Shown here: in pieces, positions 1 to 9,983 of the stretch
Layout of the letters: each line of letters begins with the position of its first letter
Numbering within the stretch: position 1 is the first letter of the stretch
Origin: Desulfobacterales bacterium HSG2
GTDB taxonomy: Bacteria > Desulfobacterota > Desulfobacteria > Desulfobacterales > 4be13
DNA length: 64,000 nt
Assembly: GCA_030378035.1 (NCBI GenBank)
Contig: JAUCGI010000002.1
Span: 1-64,000, forward strand
Direction: 5' to 3'
Translations under genes and position numbers: made by a program
Notes under the pieces: model-generated
Database searches by the model: none
Seen by the model: only the letters and a program-made list of their open reading frames with translations
What the model was told of the DNA's origin: nothing

Positions 1-505
1 TCGTTTTACAGGAAAAGCAGTTTACGCTTTTCCGACCGCGGGACAGTTTTGCAGACTGTTTTCCGAACGATTTGAAAAATCGTTTTACAGGAAAAGCAGT
101 TTACACTTTTTCCGACCGCGGGACAGTTTTGCAGACTGTTTTCCGAACGATTTGAAAAAGCAGTTTACACTTTTCCGAACGATTTGAAAAATCGTTTTAC
201 AGGAAAAGTAGTTTACACTTTTTCCGACCCGCGGGACAGTTTTGCAGACTGTTTTCCGAACGATTTGAAAAATCGTTTTACAGGAAAAGTAGTTTACACT
301 TTTCCGACCCGCGGGACAGTTTTGCAGACTGTTTTCCGAACGATTTGAAAAATCATTTTACAGGAAAAGCGGTTTACACCTTTTCCGAACGATTTGAAAA
401 ATCGTTTTACAGGAAAAGCGGTTTACACCTTTTCCGAACGATTTGAAAAATCGTTTTACAGGAAAAGCGGTTTACACTTTTTCCGAACGATTTGAAAAAT
501 CGTTC
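1..505. repeat. Tandem repeat block upstream of secA
   Basis: Four units of about 80 bp are followed by three shorter units of about 49 bp. All share the core GTTTACACTTTTTCCG, and each unit joins the next through the small palindrome CGATTTGAAAAATCG. The long units add a segment around CGCGGGACAGTTTTGCAGAC. The block begins before the window. It ends in GTAAACTGGCAAATGAAGGA, which matches the right ends of the elements at 10931-11052 and 11180-11331. The block therefore looks like an internally expanded copy of that element. No credible gene lies in it. Confidence 0.85.
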
Positions 506-527
506 TACAGTAAACTGGCAAATGAAG

Positions 528-690
528 GACGCCCCGGTCAGAATCAGAAAAATTCCTGACCGAAATTTTTCTGATCCTGCCCGGAATGACAGGGACTGCA
601 TCATTCTGATTGCCGGCCATTCAGGTGCAAGCATCCCTGCTGCTGAGGATGACAGCAGAAAATTTTTCTTTCAATTCAAAAAGGAATAGT
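528..690. other. Short intergenic hairpin region before secA
   Basis: This stretch holds an inverted repeat (TCAGAAAAATT against AATTTTTCTGA, about 540-575) followed by GCCCGGAATGACAGGG. That string recurs at about 38953 and 48436, so the segment looks like a degraded member of a dispersed hairpin family. A 65-codon frame crosses it, but it starts inside the repeat block and resembles nothing known. The secA promoter should lie here, but no clear -35/-10 pair was recognised. Confidence 0.4.
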
Positions 691-696
691 TTATAA

Positions 697-3309
697 ATGG
701 TTCTAAATTTTTTAACAAAGGTTTTTGGAAGCAAGAATGAACGGGAATTAAGAAAACTTCAGCCTGCCATGGAGAGAATCAATACGCTGGAACCTGAAAT
801 GCAGGCCATGAGCGACGGACAACTGAAAAATCAGACCATTTTGTTCAAAGAGCGTTTCAGTAAAGGGGAATCCTTGGATGATCTGCTCCCGGAAGCCTTT
901 GCAACCGTAAGAGAAGCCTCTGTCCGCACACTCGGTATGCGGCATTTTGACGTTCAGTTGATCGGGGGAATGGTGCTCCACCAGGGGAAAATTGCGGAAA
1001 TGAAGACCGGCGAGGGAAAAACCCTGGTCTCCACGCTCCCTGCCTATCTGAACGCTATCGAAGGCCGGGGGGTGCATATTATCACGGTGAACGATTACCT
1101 GGCAAAACGTGACACCGAATGGATGGGGCAGATTTATAATTTTCTGGATCTTTCCGTGGGAACCGTAATGCACGGTCTGGATGATGATGAACGCTATGAG
1201 GCATACTCCGCGGATATCACATATGGCACAAACAATGAGTTCGGTTTTGATTATCTGAGAGATAATATGAAGTTTGATCGGAGATCGCTGGTCCAAGGCG
1301 AACTCAATTTTGCCATCGTGGATGAGGTCGATAGCATACTGATCGATGAGGCAAGGACGCCGCTGATCATATCCGGTCCCGCCGAAAAATCAACAAGCCT
1401 GTACTACCAAGTCAACAAAATCATCCCCCGCCTCAAACGTGACGATGATTTCACCATTGATGAAAAAGCCCGGACCGTGGTTCTGACCGAAGACGGGGTT
1501 GCGAAAGCTGAAGGAATTCTCAAGGTTGATAATCTGTACGACGCGAAATATATTGAACTGTTGCATCATATCAACCAGGCCCTGAAAGCCCACACCCTTT
1601 TCAAGCGTGATGTGGATTATATTGTCACAGACGGGGAAGTTGTCATTGTTGACGAGTTCACAGGCCGACTGATGCCCGGCCGGCGTTACAGTGAGGGGCT
1701 GCACCAGGCGCTTGAGGCCAAAGAGAACGTCAAGATAGAAAATGAAAATCAGACGCTTGCCACTGTCACATTTCAGAATTACTTTAGAATGTACAACAAG
1801 CTTGCCGGCATGACAGGCACAGCAGACACAGAGGCTGCCGAATTCAAGAAAATATACAGTCTGGATGTTGTTGTTGTACCAACAAACCAGTCCATGATCC
1901 GGAAGGATTATCCGGATGTGATTTATAAGACCAGGAAGGAAAAATTTAATGCGGTCTTAGATGAAATTGAGGAATTATCTAAAAAAGGTCAGCCAGTTTT
2001 GGTCGGCACAATTTCCATTGATGTTTCAGAGGACCTGAGCAAAAAGCTGAAAAGGCGGAATATCCCGCATACGGTTCTGAATGCCAAGCACCACGAACAG
2101 GAGGCGGAAATCATTGCCATGGCCGGCCGGAAGGGAGCGGTGACCATTTCCACAAACATGGCGGGCCGGGGTACGGATATCCTGCTGGGCGGCAACTGGG
2201 AGGCCGAAGTGGCCGCTATCGAGGAGCCGAGTCCGGAGCAGATTGAGGAAATCAAAGCGCGATGGGAAAAGGAGCATGAAGAAGTCAAGGCGGCGGGCGG
2301 TTTGCATATTATCGGTACGGAGCGCCATGAATCCCGGCGAATTGACAATCAGCTCAGAGGCCGCTCCGGAAGGCAGGGAGATAAGGGCTCATCCCGTTTC
2401 TATCTGGCGCTTGAGGATGATCTTCTCCGGATATTCGGGGGAGACCGCATCACCGGCGCGATGGAATGGATCGGAATGGAAGAGAATGAGCCGATTGAGC
2501 ACAACTGGATCAGCAAAGCCATTGAAAATTCCCAGGCAAAGGTTGAGGGACGCAACTTTGATATCCGAAAACAGCTCCTTGAATACGATGATGTGATGAA
2601 TCAGCAGCGGGAGGTGATCTATGAGCAGCGGCGCGAGGCTCTGAGCGGGGAGAGCCTGAAAGAGTCTGTGGAGGAGATGATTTCTGAAAAAGCCGAATCT
2701 GTCGCGAACATGTTTGCAGATGACATGGCCCCTGCCGAAGAGTGGGATCTGAAAGGGCTGAAAGATGCGGTGTATAAGCAGTTCAACTTCCGTTTGAAGA
2801 TTGACAATGACACATTGGATGGGTTAAACAGTGAGGGACTGGCCCAACTGATTTTCGATGAAGCCAGCAAGGTGTATGATGAAAAAGAGGCTGAAGTCGG
2901 GGCTGCCCATTTCAGGGAAATGGAACGCGCATTCATGCTCCAGACGGTCGATAGCCTGTGGAAAGATCACCTCCTCAGCATGGATCATCTGAAAGAGGGA
3001 ATCGGTCTCAGGGGGTATGCCCAGCAGAATCCTTTGATTGTTTACAAAAAAGAGGGATTCGAAATGTTCCAGAATATGATCGACAGGATCAAGGAGGAGA
3101 CGCTGAACCTTCTTTTCAGGGTACACGTTTCCGATCCTGAAATGATGCGGGCGCTGAGGCAGCCGCAAGAGAAGAGGAACCTTGTATATTCCGGGGATGT
3201 TGAGGAAAAAAAGAGGGAACCTGTCAAGCGGACTGAAAAAAAGATCGGAAGAAACGTAAAATGTCCGTGCGGAAGCGGAAAGAAATATAAGAAGTGTTGC
3301 GGGAAATAA
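697..3309 (+). CDS. secA: Preprotein translocase ATPase SecA
   Basis: SecA is the cytosolic motor ATPase that drives unfolded preproteins through SecYEG. The protein has 870 residues, normal for the family. The Walker A motif MKTGEGKT lies at residues 102-109 and the DEAD-like Walker B stretch [15 protein letters not shown] at 209-223. NBD2 motifs are visible near [10 protein letters not shown] and RGRSGRQGD. The extreme C-terminus carries the SecB/lipid-binding zinc motif [13 protein letters not shown]. The ATG at 697 follows a purine-rich AAAAAGGAATAG. The gene stands alone behind a repeat block, and its stop codon is followed almost at once by a heptamer repeat array. No defects are seen. 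Confidence 0.98.
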   Translation: MVLNFLTKVFGSKNERELRKLQPAMERINTLEPEMQAMSDGQLKNQTILFKERFSKGESLDDLLPEAFATVREASVRTLGMRHFDVQLIGGMVLHQGKIAEMKTGEGKTLVSTLPAYLNAIEGRGVHIITVNDYLAKRDTEWMGQIYNFLDLSVGTVMHGLDDDERYEAYSADITYGTNNEFGFDYLRDNMKFDRRSLVQGELNFAIVDEVDSILIDEARTPLIISGPAEKSTSLYYQVNKIIPRLKRDDDFTIDEKARTVVLTEDGVAKAEGILKVDNLYDAKYIELLHHINQALKAHTLFKRDVDYIVTDGEVVIVDEFTGRLMPGRRYSEGLHQALEAKENVKIENENQTLATVTFQNYFRMYNKLAGMTGTADTEAAEFKKIYSLDVVVVPTNQSMIRKDYPDVIYKTRKEKFNAVLDEIEELSKKGQPVLVGTISIDVSEDLSKKLKRRNIPHTVLNAKHHEQEAEIIAMAGRKGAVTISTNMAGRGTDILLGGNWEAEVAAIEEPSPEQIEEIKARWEKEHEEVKAAGGLHIIGTERHESRRIDNQLRGRSGRQGDKGSSRFYLALEDDLLRIFGGDRITGAMEWIGMEENEPIEHNWISKAIENSQAKVEGRNFDIRKQLLEYDDVMNQQREVIYEQRREALSGESLKESVEEMISEKAESVANMFADDMAPAEEWDLKGLKDAVYKQFNFRLKIDNDTLDGLNSEGLAQLIFDEASKVYDEKEAEVGAAHFREMERAFMLQTVDSLWKDHLLSMDHLKEGIGLRGYAQQNPLIVYKKEGFEMFQNMIDRIKEETLNLLFRVHVSDPEMMRALRQPQEKRNLVYSGDVEEKKREPVKRTEKKIGRNVKCPCGSGKKYKKCCGK

Positions 3310-3312
3310 TCC

Positions 3313-3378
3313 GGTTTACGGTTTACGGTTTACGGTTTACGGTTTACGGTTTACGGTTTACGGTTTACGGTTTACGGT
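3313..3378. repeat. GGTTTAC heptamer tandem array
   Basis: Nine perfect head-to-tail copies of GGTTTAC plus a partial tenth start three bases after the secA stop codon. The array resembles the telomere-like heptamers of eukaryotes in form only. It belongs to the simple-repeat intergenic arrays seen throughout this window. Confidence 0.95.
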
Positions 3379-3707
3379 TGAACTTCGGTTCAGGTAAATC
3401 CGAACCGCCTTATCCGGCAGGTACTGCCAGACGCTATCTCCGATTTATAAATGGCGCAATTAAATTGATCGACTTACGGTTTCTATGGTGTATATATTTG
3501 CAGAGTGTCAAATCTGGCAAGTACATCATTTAATTGTGCCAGTCCCAAATATGAATTAAGGGTTGAGAATCTTGTGCAACTTTTAAACACAGCGTTCCGC
3601 GGAGAGACTCCGCGACCCTCTGGTGTTCTCTGTAGTTTGAAAAAGCTGCATATAACATTCATTTATAATTCCTAATCCCTAATTCCCCAATTTTTAAGGA
3701 TATAACG
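3379..3707. other. Intergenic region secA-clpS, no gene seen
   Basis: No coding frame with family resemblance is visible. The stretch holds a short imperfect palindrome CCGCGGAGAGACTCCGCG at about 3596-3613. Variants of this palindrome recur at about 13275 and 19195, always in intergenic DNA. AT-rich sequence precedes the clpS ribosome site TTTAAGGATATAACG. Confidence 0.5.
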
Positions 3708-4028
3708 ATGAGTTTGTATGAGCCTGACATAGAGGAAGAGGTCATTTCCGAGATTGAGGAGGATATCAAAGAGCCTCCCATGTACAAGGTTCTGCTCCAT
3801 AATGATGATTATACGACAATGGAATTTGTCGTATACATATTGATGCGTGTCTTTAACAAACCGACAGAAACAGCGGTGCAGATTATGCTGAATGTCCACG
3901 AACAGGGAATCGGTCTCTGCGGTGTTTACACTTATGATGTGGCTGAAACCAAAGTTAACACGGTTCACGGTCTGGCCCGGGAAAACGGTTTTCCGTTAAG
4001 ATGTAGCATGGAGGAAGATGAACCATGA
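3708..4028 (+). CDS. clpS: ATP-dependent Clp protease adaptor ClpS
   Basis: ClpS is the N-recognin that binds proteins with bulky hydrophobic N-terminal residues and hands them to ClpA(P) for degradation. The 106-residue protein has the family core [20 protein letters not shown] at about residues 24-43. It includes the NDDYT and M residues that form the N-degron pocket, and an acidic N-terminal tail follows the usual pattern. The start is supported by AAGGATATAACG upstream of the ATG. The stop overlaps the clpA start (ATGA at 4025-4028), which implies translational coupling of adaptor and unfoldase. Confidence 0.97.
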   Translation: MSLYEPDIEEEVISEIEEDIKEPPMYKVLLHNDDYTTMEFVVYILMRVFNKPTETAVQIMLNVHEQGIGLCGVYTYDVAETKVNTVHGLARENGFPLRCSMEEDEP

Positions 4029-6259
4029 TTAGTAAAGAATTAAGCGCGACCCTCGGATTTGCTGTAAGGGAAGCTAAAAAAAGACGCCATGGCTATGTTT
4101 GTATTGAGCACATATTGTTTGCCATTCTGCACGACGCTGAAGGGATTGAAATCATAGAAAGCTGCGGAGGGAGTGTTGAAAAACTGAAAAACGCGGTTAC
4201 CGGTTTTTTCAATGAGCGCGTGGAGAGCATTCCTGACGGACATGAATATGTGTTCCAACAAACAAACGGTTTTCAGAGAGTTATCCAGCGAGCGGTGAAT
4301 CATGCGCGTTCTGCTGAAAAGCAGGCGGTGGACGTGGGGGATATTCTGGCCTCCATGTTTCATGAAAAAGAGTGTCATGCCACATATTTTCTGAGCACGG
4401 AGGGAATTTCGCGGCTTGATATTCTGAATTACATCTCCCATGAAGTGTCCAAAGGGGGAAGGGCGGATAACAAATCCGGGAAGGCAGGTGAGGCAAAGAA
4501 AAAGAAGAAGGTGAACCCCCTCAAAGCGTTCACCATTGACCTGATTGAGATGGCTGAAAAGGGAAAGCTGGATCCGCTGATCGGGCGTGAGGCTGAAATA
4601 GAACGCACCATTCAGGTGCTTTGCCGGCGGCGCAAAAACAATCCGGTTTTTGTGGGAGATCCGGGTGTGGGGAAGACAGCAATGGCTGAGGGACTCGCGC
4701 TGAAGGTGCAGAGCGGCGGCATTCCTGACCTGCTCAAGGAGGTTCGGATATTTTCCCTTGACCTCGGCTCTCTGCTGGCAGGCACAAAATTCCGCGGGGA
4801 CTTTGAGCAGCGTCTGAAAGCGGTGATTGCCGCGCTGAAAAAGAAAAAGGACGCGATTTTGTTTATTGACGAAATTCATACGATTGTGGGTGCCGGGGCC
4901 ACCAGCAGCGGGTCCATGGACGCGTCCAATATTATGAAGCCCTTTCTTGCAACCGGCGAACTCCGATGCATTGGCTCGACCACTTATGAAGAATATCAGA
5001 ATCATTTTGAAAAGGATCGGGCATTGTCCCGGCGTTTTGAAAAGATCGAGATTCCCGAGCCGTCGGTCGGGGAGACGGTCAAAATACTGAAGGGGCTGAA
5101 ACCCTGTTACGAAGAGCACCATGGCATTATTTATACAGAACCGGCTCTGAAAGCGGCTGCCGAACTCTCTGCCAAATTTATCAATGACCGGTTCCTCCCG
5201 GACAAAGCCATTGATGTGATTGATGAAACCGGAGCGTTTATCCGGCTTTCCGGAGACCCCCGGCGAAAGAAGATTCACCCGTCCGATATTGAAAAAATCG
5301 TGGCCAAAATGGCCAAAATTCCGCCCGTCAGCGTATCCACTTCTGACAAAACAAAACTGGAAGGCCTCGGCGACAATCTGAAGCTGGTCGTTTTCGGGCA
5401 GGATGACGCGATCAAATCGCTTGTCACGTCGATCAAGCGTTCCCGGGCCGGACTCGGCACGCCCGGGCGGCCGGTGGGTTCCTTTCTGTTCACAGGTCCG
5501 ACAGGTGTGGGAAAAACAGAGGTCGCCAGGCAGCTTGCTTCCCATCTCGGGGTACAGTTTATGCGGTTCGATATGAGTGAGTACATGGAAAAACATGCGG
5601 TGGCCCGTCTGATCGGAGCGCCTCCCGGATATATCGGCTTTGATCAGGGCGGACTTCTTACGGACGGCGTCCGAAAACACCCGCACAGCGTCCTGCTGCT
5701 TGACGAGATAGAGAAGGCGCATCCGGATCTGTACAACATTCTGCTCCAGGTTCTGGATTACGCCACTCTGACGGACAATAGCGGGAAAAAGGCCGATTTC
5801 AGAAATATCATTATTATTATGACCTCAAACGCCGGAGCAAGGGAGATGAGCGCGCACAATATCGGCTTCGGCAAATCCGAGTATGATGCCGAAGGCAAAG
5901 GGAAAAAAGCCATAGAGTCCTTTTTCAGTCCCGAATTCAGGAACCGCCTCGACGGCATTGTCGCGTTTAATTCCCTGACCGTTGAGATCATGGAAAAGGT
6001 GGTGGACAAGTTCATAAAAGAACTGAACGGACAATTGGCCCCCAAAAAAGTTTTCCTGACCATTTCACCGGAAGCTCGGACATGGATAGCCAAAAAAGGG
6101 CACGACCCGCGTTACGGCGCGAGACCGCTTTCCAGATTAATACAAACTGAAATCAAGGATAAGCTCTCAGACGAGATACTGTTCGGACGCCTTGAAAAAG
6201 GCGGCACAGTTTTTGTTCATGCGGGAGATGACGAACTGACATTTACAATTGAAAATTAA
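4025..6259 (+). CDS. clpA: Clp protease ATP-binding subunit ClpA
   Basis: ClpA is the hexameric AAA+ unfoldase that feeds substrates into ClpP. The 744 residues give the standard layout: a Clp N-domain (about 1-145), a first AAA+ module with GDPGVGKT at 211-218, and a second module with GPTGVGKT. The ClpP-docking IGF loop ([11 protein letters not shown]) is present in the second module, so it should pair with ClpP, which is not in this window. A lysine-rich linker (AKKKKKV, about 157-163) joins the N-domain to AAA1. It overlaps clpS by four bases. Together with aat downstream it forms a complete N-degron pathway apart from ClpP. Confidence 0.97.
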   Translation: MISKELSATLGFAVREAKKRRHGYVCIEHILFAILHDAEGIEIIESCGGSVEKLKNAVTGFFNERVESIPDGHEYVFQQTNGFQRVIQRAVNHARSAEKQAVDVGDILASMFHEKECHATYFLSTEGISRLDILNYISHEVSKGGRADNKSGKAGEAKKKKKVNPLKAFTIDLIEMAEKGKLDPLIGREAEIERTIQVLCRRRKNNPVFVGDPGVGKTAMAEGLALKVQSGGIPDLLKEVRIFSLDLGSLLAGTKFRGDFEQRLKAVIAALKKKKDAILFIDEIHTIVGAGATSSGSMDASNIMKPFLATGELRCIGSTTYEEYQNHFEKDRALSRRFEKIEIPEPSVGETVKILKGLKPCYEEHHGIIYTEPALKAAAELSAKFINDRFLPDKAIDVIDETGAFIRLSGDPRRKKIHPSDIEKIVAKMAKIPPVSVSTSDKTKLEGLGDNLKLVVFGQDDAIKSLVTSIKRSRAGLGTPGRPVGSFLFTGPTGVGKTEVARQLASHLGVQFMRFDMSEYMEKHAVARLIGAPPGYIGFDQGGLLTDGVRKHPHSVLLLDEIEKAHPDLYNILLQVLDYATLTDNSGKKADFRNIIIIMTSNAGAREMSAHNIGFGKSEYDAEGKGKKAIESFFSPEFRNRLDGIVAFNSLTVEIMEKVVDKFIKELNGQLAPKKVFLTISPEARTWIAKKGHDPRYGARPLSRLIQTEIKDKLSDEILFGRLEKGGTVFVHAGDDELTFTIEN

Positions 6260-6261
6260 AC

Positions 6262-6401
6262 TGGTCAGTTGTCAGTGGTCGGTGGTCAGTGGTCGGCCAC
6301 TGACAACTGACAACTGACAACTGACAACTGACAACCGACAACCGACAACTGACAACCGACAACCGACAACTGACAACCGACAACCGACAACCGACAACCG
6401 A
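6262..6401. repeat. Low-complexity GTCAGTGGTCG / CAACTGACAACCGA array
   Basis: Heptamer-like units (CAACTGA, CAACCGA) run from just after the clpA stop to the base before the aat start codon. The first 35 bases are the reverse complement of the remainder, so the transcript could fold into a long hairpin centred near 6297. The array leaves no space for a ribosome binding site in front of aat. Confidence 0.9.
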
Positions 6402-6402
6402 C

Positions 6403-7104
6403 ATGCCTGTTTTTCTTTTATCCGACAAAATAGGATTCCCTCCCCCTCATCTTGCCCGGGAAGACGGAGTGCTGGCCGTGGGCGGCGACCTGAGCGAGAA
6501 GCGTCTTCTGCTTGCTTATAAGATGGGCATATTCCCGTGGTTTTCAGGCGATGAGCCGATTATCTGGTGGTCGCCTGACCCGCGGCTTGTGCTCTTTCCA
6601 AAGGATATCCATGTTTCAAGAAGTCTGAAAAAGACGATCAGAAAAGGCGTGTTTCGTTTGACAATGGACACGGCTTTTTCCCGGGTGATCACTTCATGTG
6701 CAGATATCCGGGTACAGAACAACGAAGGAACCTGGATTGTCGATGAGATGATCGAAGCCTACTGCAAGCTTCATGAATCCGGCTTTGCCCATTCGGTGGA
6801 AGCTTGGTGTGACGGGGAACTGGCCGGCGGTTTATACGGGATTTCGCTGGGAAAATGTTTTTTCGGGGAATCCATGTTTTCCCATGTCAGTAATGCTTCA
6901 AAGGTGGCGTTTGTCAGTCTTGTGGAATATCTTAATGCCTTGTCCTTTGATATGATCGACTGCCAAATCAAAACCCAACATCTGATGAGTTTCGGCGCGC
7001 GGGAGATCCCCAGAAAGCGTTTCCTGATGCAGCTTGCAAAATCCTTAAAATCACCGACAAAAAGAGGGAAATGGGGGGTAAAAGGGTTAAGGGTTAAGAG
7101 TTAA
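6403..7104 (+). CDS. aat: Leucyl/phenylalanyl-tRNA--protein transferase
   Basis: Aat transfers Leu or Phe from aminoacyl-tRNA to N-terminal Arg or Lys residues, creating the primary destabilising residues that ClpS recognises. The 233-residue protein shows the family signatures [20 protein letters not shown], the YKMGIFPWF block, WWSPDPR and a GESMFS segment. The position next to clpS-clpA completes a functional cluster. The start is odd: the ATG directly follows a heptamer repeat and has no recognisable Shine-Dalgarno. The last residues (about KGLRVKS) are encoded by the beginning of another GGGTTAA-type repeat, so the C-terminal tail appears repeat-derived. Confidence 0.96.
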   Translation: MPVFLLSDKIGFPPPHLAREDGVLAVGGDLSEKRLLLAYKMGIFPWFSGDEPIIWWSPDPRLVLFPKDIHVSRSLKKTIRKGVFRLTMDTAFSRVITSCADIRVQNNEGTWIVDEMIEAYCKLHESGFAHSVEAWCDGELAGGLYGISLGKCFFGESMFSHVSNASKVAFVSLVEYLNALSFDMIDCQIKTQHLMSFGAREIPRKRFLMQLAKSLKSPTKRGKWGVKGLRVKS

Positions 7105-7330
7105 GGGTTTGAGGGTTAAGGGTATATTATCCTTAACAAACCCAGAAACCCAGAAACCCATAAACTTACAAACTCGCAAACTCGCAAACTCGCAAACCCG
7201 CAAACCCGCAAACCCGCAAACCCGCAAACTCATCAAACTCACAAACTCATCAAACTCACAAACTCACAAACTCATCAAACTCACAAACTCATCAAACTCA
7301 CAAACTCATCAAACTCACAAACTCACAAAC
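7081..7330. repeat. GGGTTAA and CAAACTCA simple-repeat tract
   Basis: The tract begins inside the aat C-terminal codons with GGGTTAA repeats. It then changes to AACCCAGA, AACTCGCA, AACCCGCA and finally AACTCATC/AACTCACA units up to about 7330. A 79-codon frame (7109-7348) reads through it only because the units lack stops, and it is not considered a gene. The tract abuts the end of the convergent LysM-protein gene. Confidence 0.9.
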
Positions 7331-8749
7331 TCAGTTTTCAAAAATTAAAACTTTCCCTGGAAAGATTCTGCCAGGATTTATGCCCATTTTTTCGGCTTCT
7401 TTTCTCCAGTTTAAACTTGTCCCGAGCACTTTTTGGCAAATCCTGGAGAAAACGTCACCGCTGTTTACTTTGTAAGCAATACGGCCGTCGCTCAGTTTGA
7501 GGCTTTCCCCTTTCTTCAGAGACTTTGTTAATTTTGAAATATCCTTTGCTGTAAGTCTCTTTTTAACCTCTGCTTTCGGTTCTTTTGCCGCGGGTGCTGA
7601 TTCTTCGGGAACTATTTTTCCCGGAGCCGGTGATTCAGGTTCGACAGCTTTTTCAGCCAGTTCCGCTTTTTCCTTTATATCTTCTTCGACTGGCTTAACA
7701 GGAGCCTCCGGGACTGCTTTTTCCGGTGATTCAGGCTCGGCAGCTTTTTCAGCCAGTTCCGCCTTTTCCTTTATATCTTCTATATCTTCGGCCGGCTTGA
7801 CAGGAGCCTCCGGGACTGCTTTTTCCGGTGATTCAGGCTCGACAGCTTTTTCAGCCAGTTCCGCCTTCTCCTTTATATCTTCAACCGGCTTGACAGGAGC
7901 CTCCGGAACAGCTTTTCCCGGAGCCGGTGATTCAGTCTCGACCGCTTTTTCAGCCAGTTCCGCCTTTTCCTTTATATCTTCGGCAGGCTTGGCAGGAGCC
8001 TCCGGGACAGCTTTTTCCGGTGATTCAGGCTCGACGGCTTTTTCAGCCAGTTCCGCCTTTTCCTTTATATCTTCGGCAGGCTTGACAGGAGCCTCCGGGA
8101 CAGCTTTTTCCGGTGATTCAGGCTCGACAGCTTTTTCAGCCAGTTCCGCCTTTTCCTTTATATCTTCGACAGAAGCCTCCGGGACCGCTTTTCCCGGAGC
8201 CAGTGATTCAGTCTCGACAGCTTTTCCCGCCTTTTCCTTTATATCTTCGACTGGCTTAACAGGAGCTCCCGGCCCTGTTTCCGGCTCTTCGATAGCGTCT
8301 GGAGGATGCGTTTCTTCAGCCGCTTTCACTGCCGTTTTCTTACCGGCATCCGCTACCAGCATAGGCGCTGTCTTTTTTTCAGCCGGTTCCGCCCCGGCTT
8401 CCTTTACCGCTTCTTCCGGCTGACCGGAATCTGTCTCCGATGGTTCAACTTTCGGCGTCTGAACTTCAACATCCGTTTCAGTCGCTTCATCAGGTACGCT
8501 TTCTGTATCCGATTTAACAGGCGTTCTGTGCTTTTCCGAATCTGTTTTCATCGCAACTTCCGCCGAAGGAGTTTTTTCGGGGACAGACGCCTTTCCTGTC
8601 TGGCTAATATCTGATGACTTTATGGCGGGGTCTGTGTAGTATGATGCGACAGTCCCCCCTATTTCAGGGCATACAAACATTCCCACAAGTGTTATTACAA
8701 TGGCAGACAACGTAAAACATAATACAGCGATCAAAATTTCCTTTTTCAT
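7331..8749 (-). CDS. Membrane-anchored Pro/Glu/Ala-repeat protein with C-terminal LysM-like domain
   Basis: The start was set at 8749 because AAGGAG lies just upstream of that ATG, giving 472 residues. Residues 1-30 form an N-terminal signal anchor (MKKEILIAVLCFTLSAIVIT). The middle is a long acidic, proline-rich region made of seven or so variable copies of a repeat of about 30-35 residues with the core EDIKEKAELAEKAVEPESPE. It resembles the periplasm-spanning linkers of TonB- or SPOR-type envelope proteins. The last 50 residues (YKVNSGDVFSRICQKVLG ... NPGRIFPGKVLIF) look like a divergent LysM peptidoglycan-binding domain. The repeat copies are nearly identical in DNA, so length variation is likely. 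The function is probably envelope spanning, and no enzymatic domain is seen. Confidence 0.7.
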   Translation of the reverse strand: MKKEILIAVLCFTLSAIVITLVGMFVCPEIGGTVASYYTDPAIKSSDISQTGKASVPEKTPSAEVAMKTDSEKHRTPVKSDTESVPDEATETDVEVQTPKVEPSETDSGQPEEAVKEAGAEPAEKKTAPMLVADAGKKTAVKAAEETHPPDAIEEPETGPGAPVKPVEDIKEKAGKAVETESLAPGKAVPEASVEDIKEKAELAEKAVEPESPEKAVPEAPVKPAEDIKEKAELAEKAVEPESPEKAVPEAPAKPAEDIKEKAELAEKAVETESPAPGKAVPEAPVKPVEDIKEKAELAEKAVEPESPEKAVPEAPVKPAEDIEDIKEKAELAEKAAEPESPEKAVPEAPVKPVEEDIKEKAELAEKAVEPESPAPGKIVPEESAPAAKEPKAEVKKRLTAKDISKLTKSLKKGESLKLSDGRIAYKVNSGDVFSRICQKVLGTSLNWRKEAEKMGINPGRIFPGKVLIFEN

Positions 8750-9011
8750 ATCTGTCTCCTTAAAATATGGATAATTGTTGACAATTGCCACATTTTGATC
8801 TGAAGGTTTTAGGTGATTTCCAAGAATGAAATATCCGGGGATTCTTCTCCGGAAATCGCCTTAAACTTTTTGGAAGAAGTTATTGCCTCAGAAGTTTCCC
8901 CAGCTTCAGAACTCGATGAGCCGGATGCAATTTCCGTATCATAAACCCACTAAAAAATGATTATAATGTTTGGTGCATATAAGTCAAGCTTTAATATCAG
9001 GTTTTGGCATT

Positions 9012-9971
9012 TCAGATCATCACAGGGTTGAGCAAACGATAATCAGCAACGCCGGCACCTGCCGCCTCAGCTTTGGCAATATGAGGGAGTTCCCGCACGG
9101 TTTTCCCCAAAAGCGTTGCGGCGAACGCATCTGCCGCCACCTGATCGGTGCTGACAATCATGGTGTCGGTCTGTTTCAGATCCGAAAGCGAGCCGCCGGT
9201 GGGCCCGTTGGTCATCATGGTGGTCATGCCGTCCAGAATCACCAGGGACGGCCTGACCATCATGGCCAGTTCCTTAATAATATTGTGAATATCCTGATGA
9301 AAGATATTTCTGCGTCCGCCTAACAGACCGTACCAGTTTTTCATGCTCATGGACGCGCCGCTCCGATGATGATCCTTGACAGGCGAGATCCCGATGAGTT
9401 TGTCTGTCTTTTCAAAAGGGGTGTAAAGCAGAGGCCAGCGTATGATCAGTTCCGCGCCCGGAACAGTCGCAGGTTTGAAAAAGTCATCCGCGGGCAGCAG
9501 CACCTCCGCGCCGACCGAGCGGGCAGCCTCTCCGATTCCGGTCAGCATGAAACAACTGGCCGGGTCGTTGATGGGATTATCCGTGACCACCACTTCTGAC
9601 GCGCCGGCTTTGAAGCACAGCCGAGCCGTTTCCGCCACAATATCGGGATGGGTGGTCGCGGAGAGCATTGCCGGGGACGCGAAAGCCGCGTTCACTTTCA
9701 ATAGCACCCGATCTCCTTTTTTAACAAAGGTCTCAATCCCCCCCAATGCATCAAACGCCCGCTGAATCGCCCGGGTTCTGTTTTCTCCCCTGACAACACA
9801 CATCCTGCGAGCCTGTCCGCTCACTGAAAAATCGGGCAGAGAGACCGTCGCCTCTTTATCTGAAGACGGGCCCGGACCTGCGGGATCGTAGAAATAGCCG
9901 CAGACCGAACAGGCAGCCGCGACGGACGCGCCGGCCTTGCCCGCACGAATAAGAAATTCTCTTCTGTTCAT
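9012..9971 (-). CDS. DUF362 domain-containing protein with Tat signal
   Basis: The 319-residue protein starts with a twin-arginine signal (NRREFLIRAG, then a hydrophobic AGASVAAACSVCGYF), so it is probably exported folded. The body fits the DUF362 family (KKGDRVLLKVNAAFASP, VVTDNPINDPASCF, and a C-terminal stretch ending in DQVAADAFAATLLGK). These proteins often sit next to iron-sulfur proteins in anaerobes, as here. The reaction is unknown. It lies 12 bases downstream of a ferredoxin-like gene on the same strand, so the two are probably co-transcribed. No strong Shine-Dalgarno precedes the chosen ATG. Confidence 0.8.
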   Translation of the reverse strand: MNRREFLIRAGKAGASVAAACSVCGYFYDPAGPGPSSDKEATVSLPDFSVSGQARRMCVVRGENRTRAIQRAFDALGGIETFVKKGDRVLLKVNAAFASPAMLSATTHPDIVAETARLCFKAGASEVVVTDNPINDPASCFMLTGIGEAARSVGAEVLLPADDFFKPATVPGAELIIRWPLLYTPFEKTDKLIGISPVKDHHRSGASMSMKNWYGLLGGRRNIFHQDIHNIIKELAMMVRPSLVILDGMTTMMTNGPTGGSLSDLKQTDTMIVSTDQVAADAFAATLLGKTVRELPHIAKAEAAGAGVADYRLLNPVMI

Positions 9972-9983
9972 TTGACACCCACA

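Noticed and set aside
1-505. Possible CRISPR or origin iterons before secA
   Set aside because: Units differ in length and follow each other without spacers. No dnaA/rep gene or DnaA-box cluster was recognised.
492-689. 65-codon frame before secA
   Set aside because: It starts inside the tandem repeat, crosses a hairpin and shows no family features.
4040-5722. 560-codon frame opposite clpA
   Set aside because: Antisense to a certain gene, no motifs, rich in residues typical of shadow frames.
7497-8423. 308-codon Ser/Ala/Gly-rich + strand frame
   Set aside because: It is the antisense of the proline-glutamate repeats in the LysM-type gene. There is no ribosome site and no domain.
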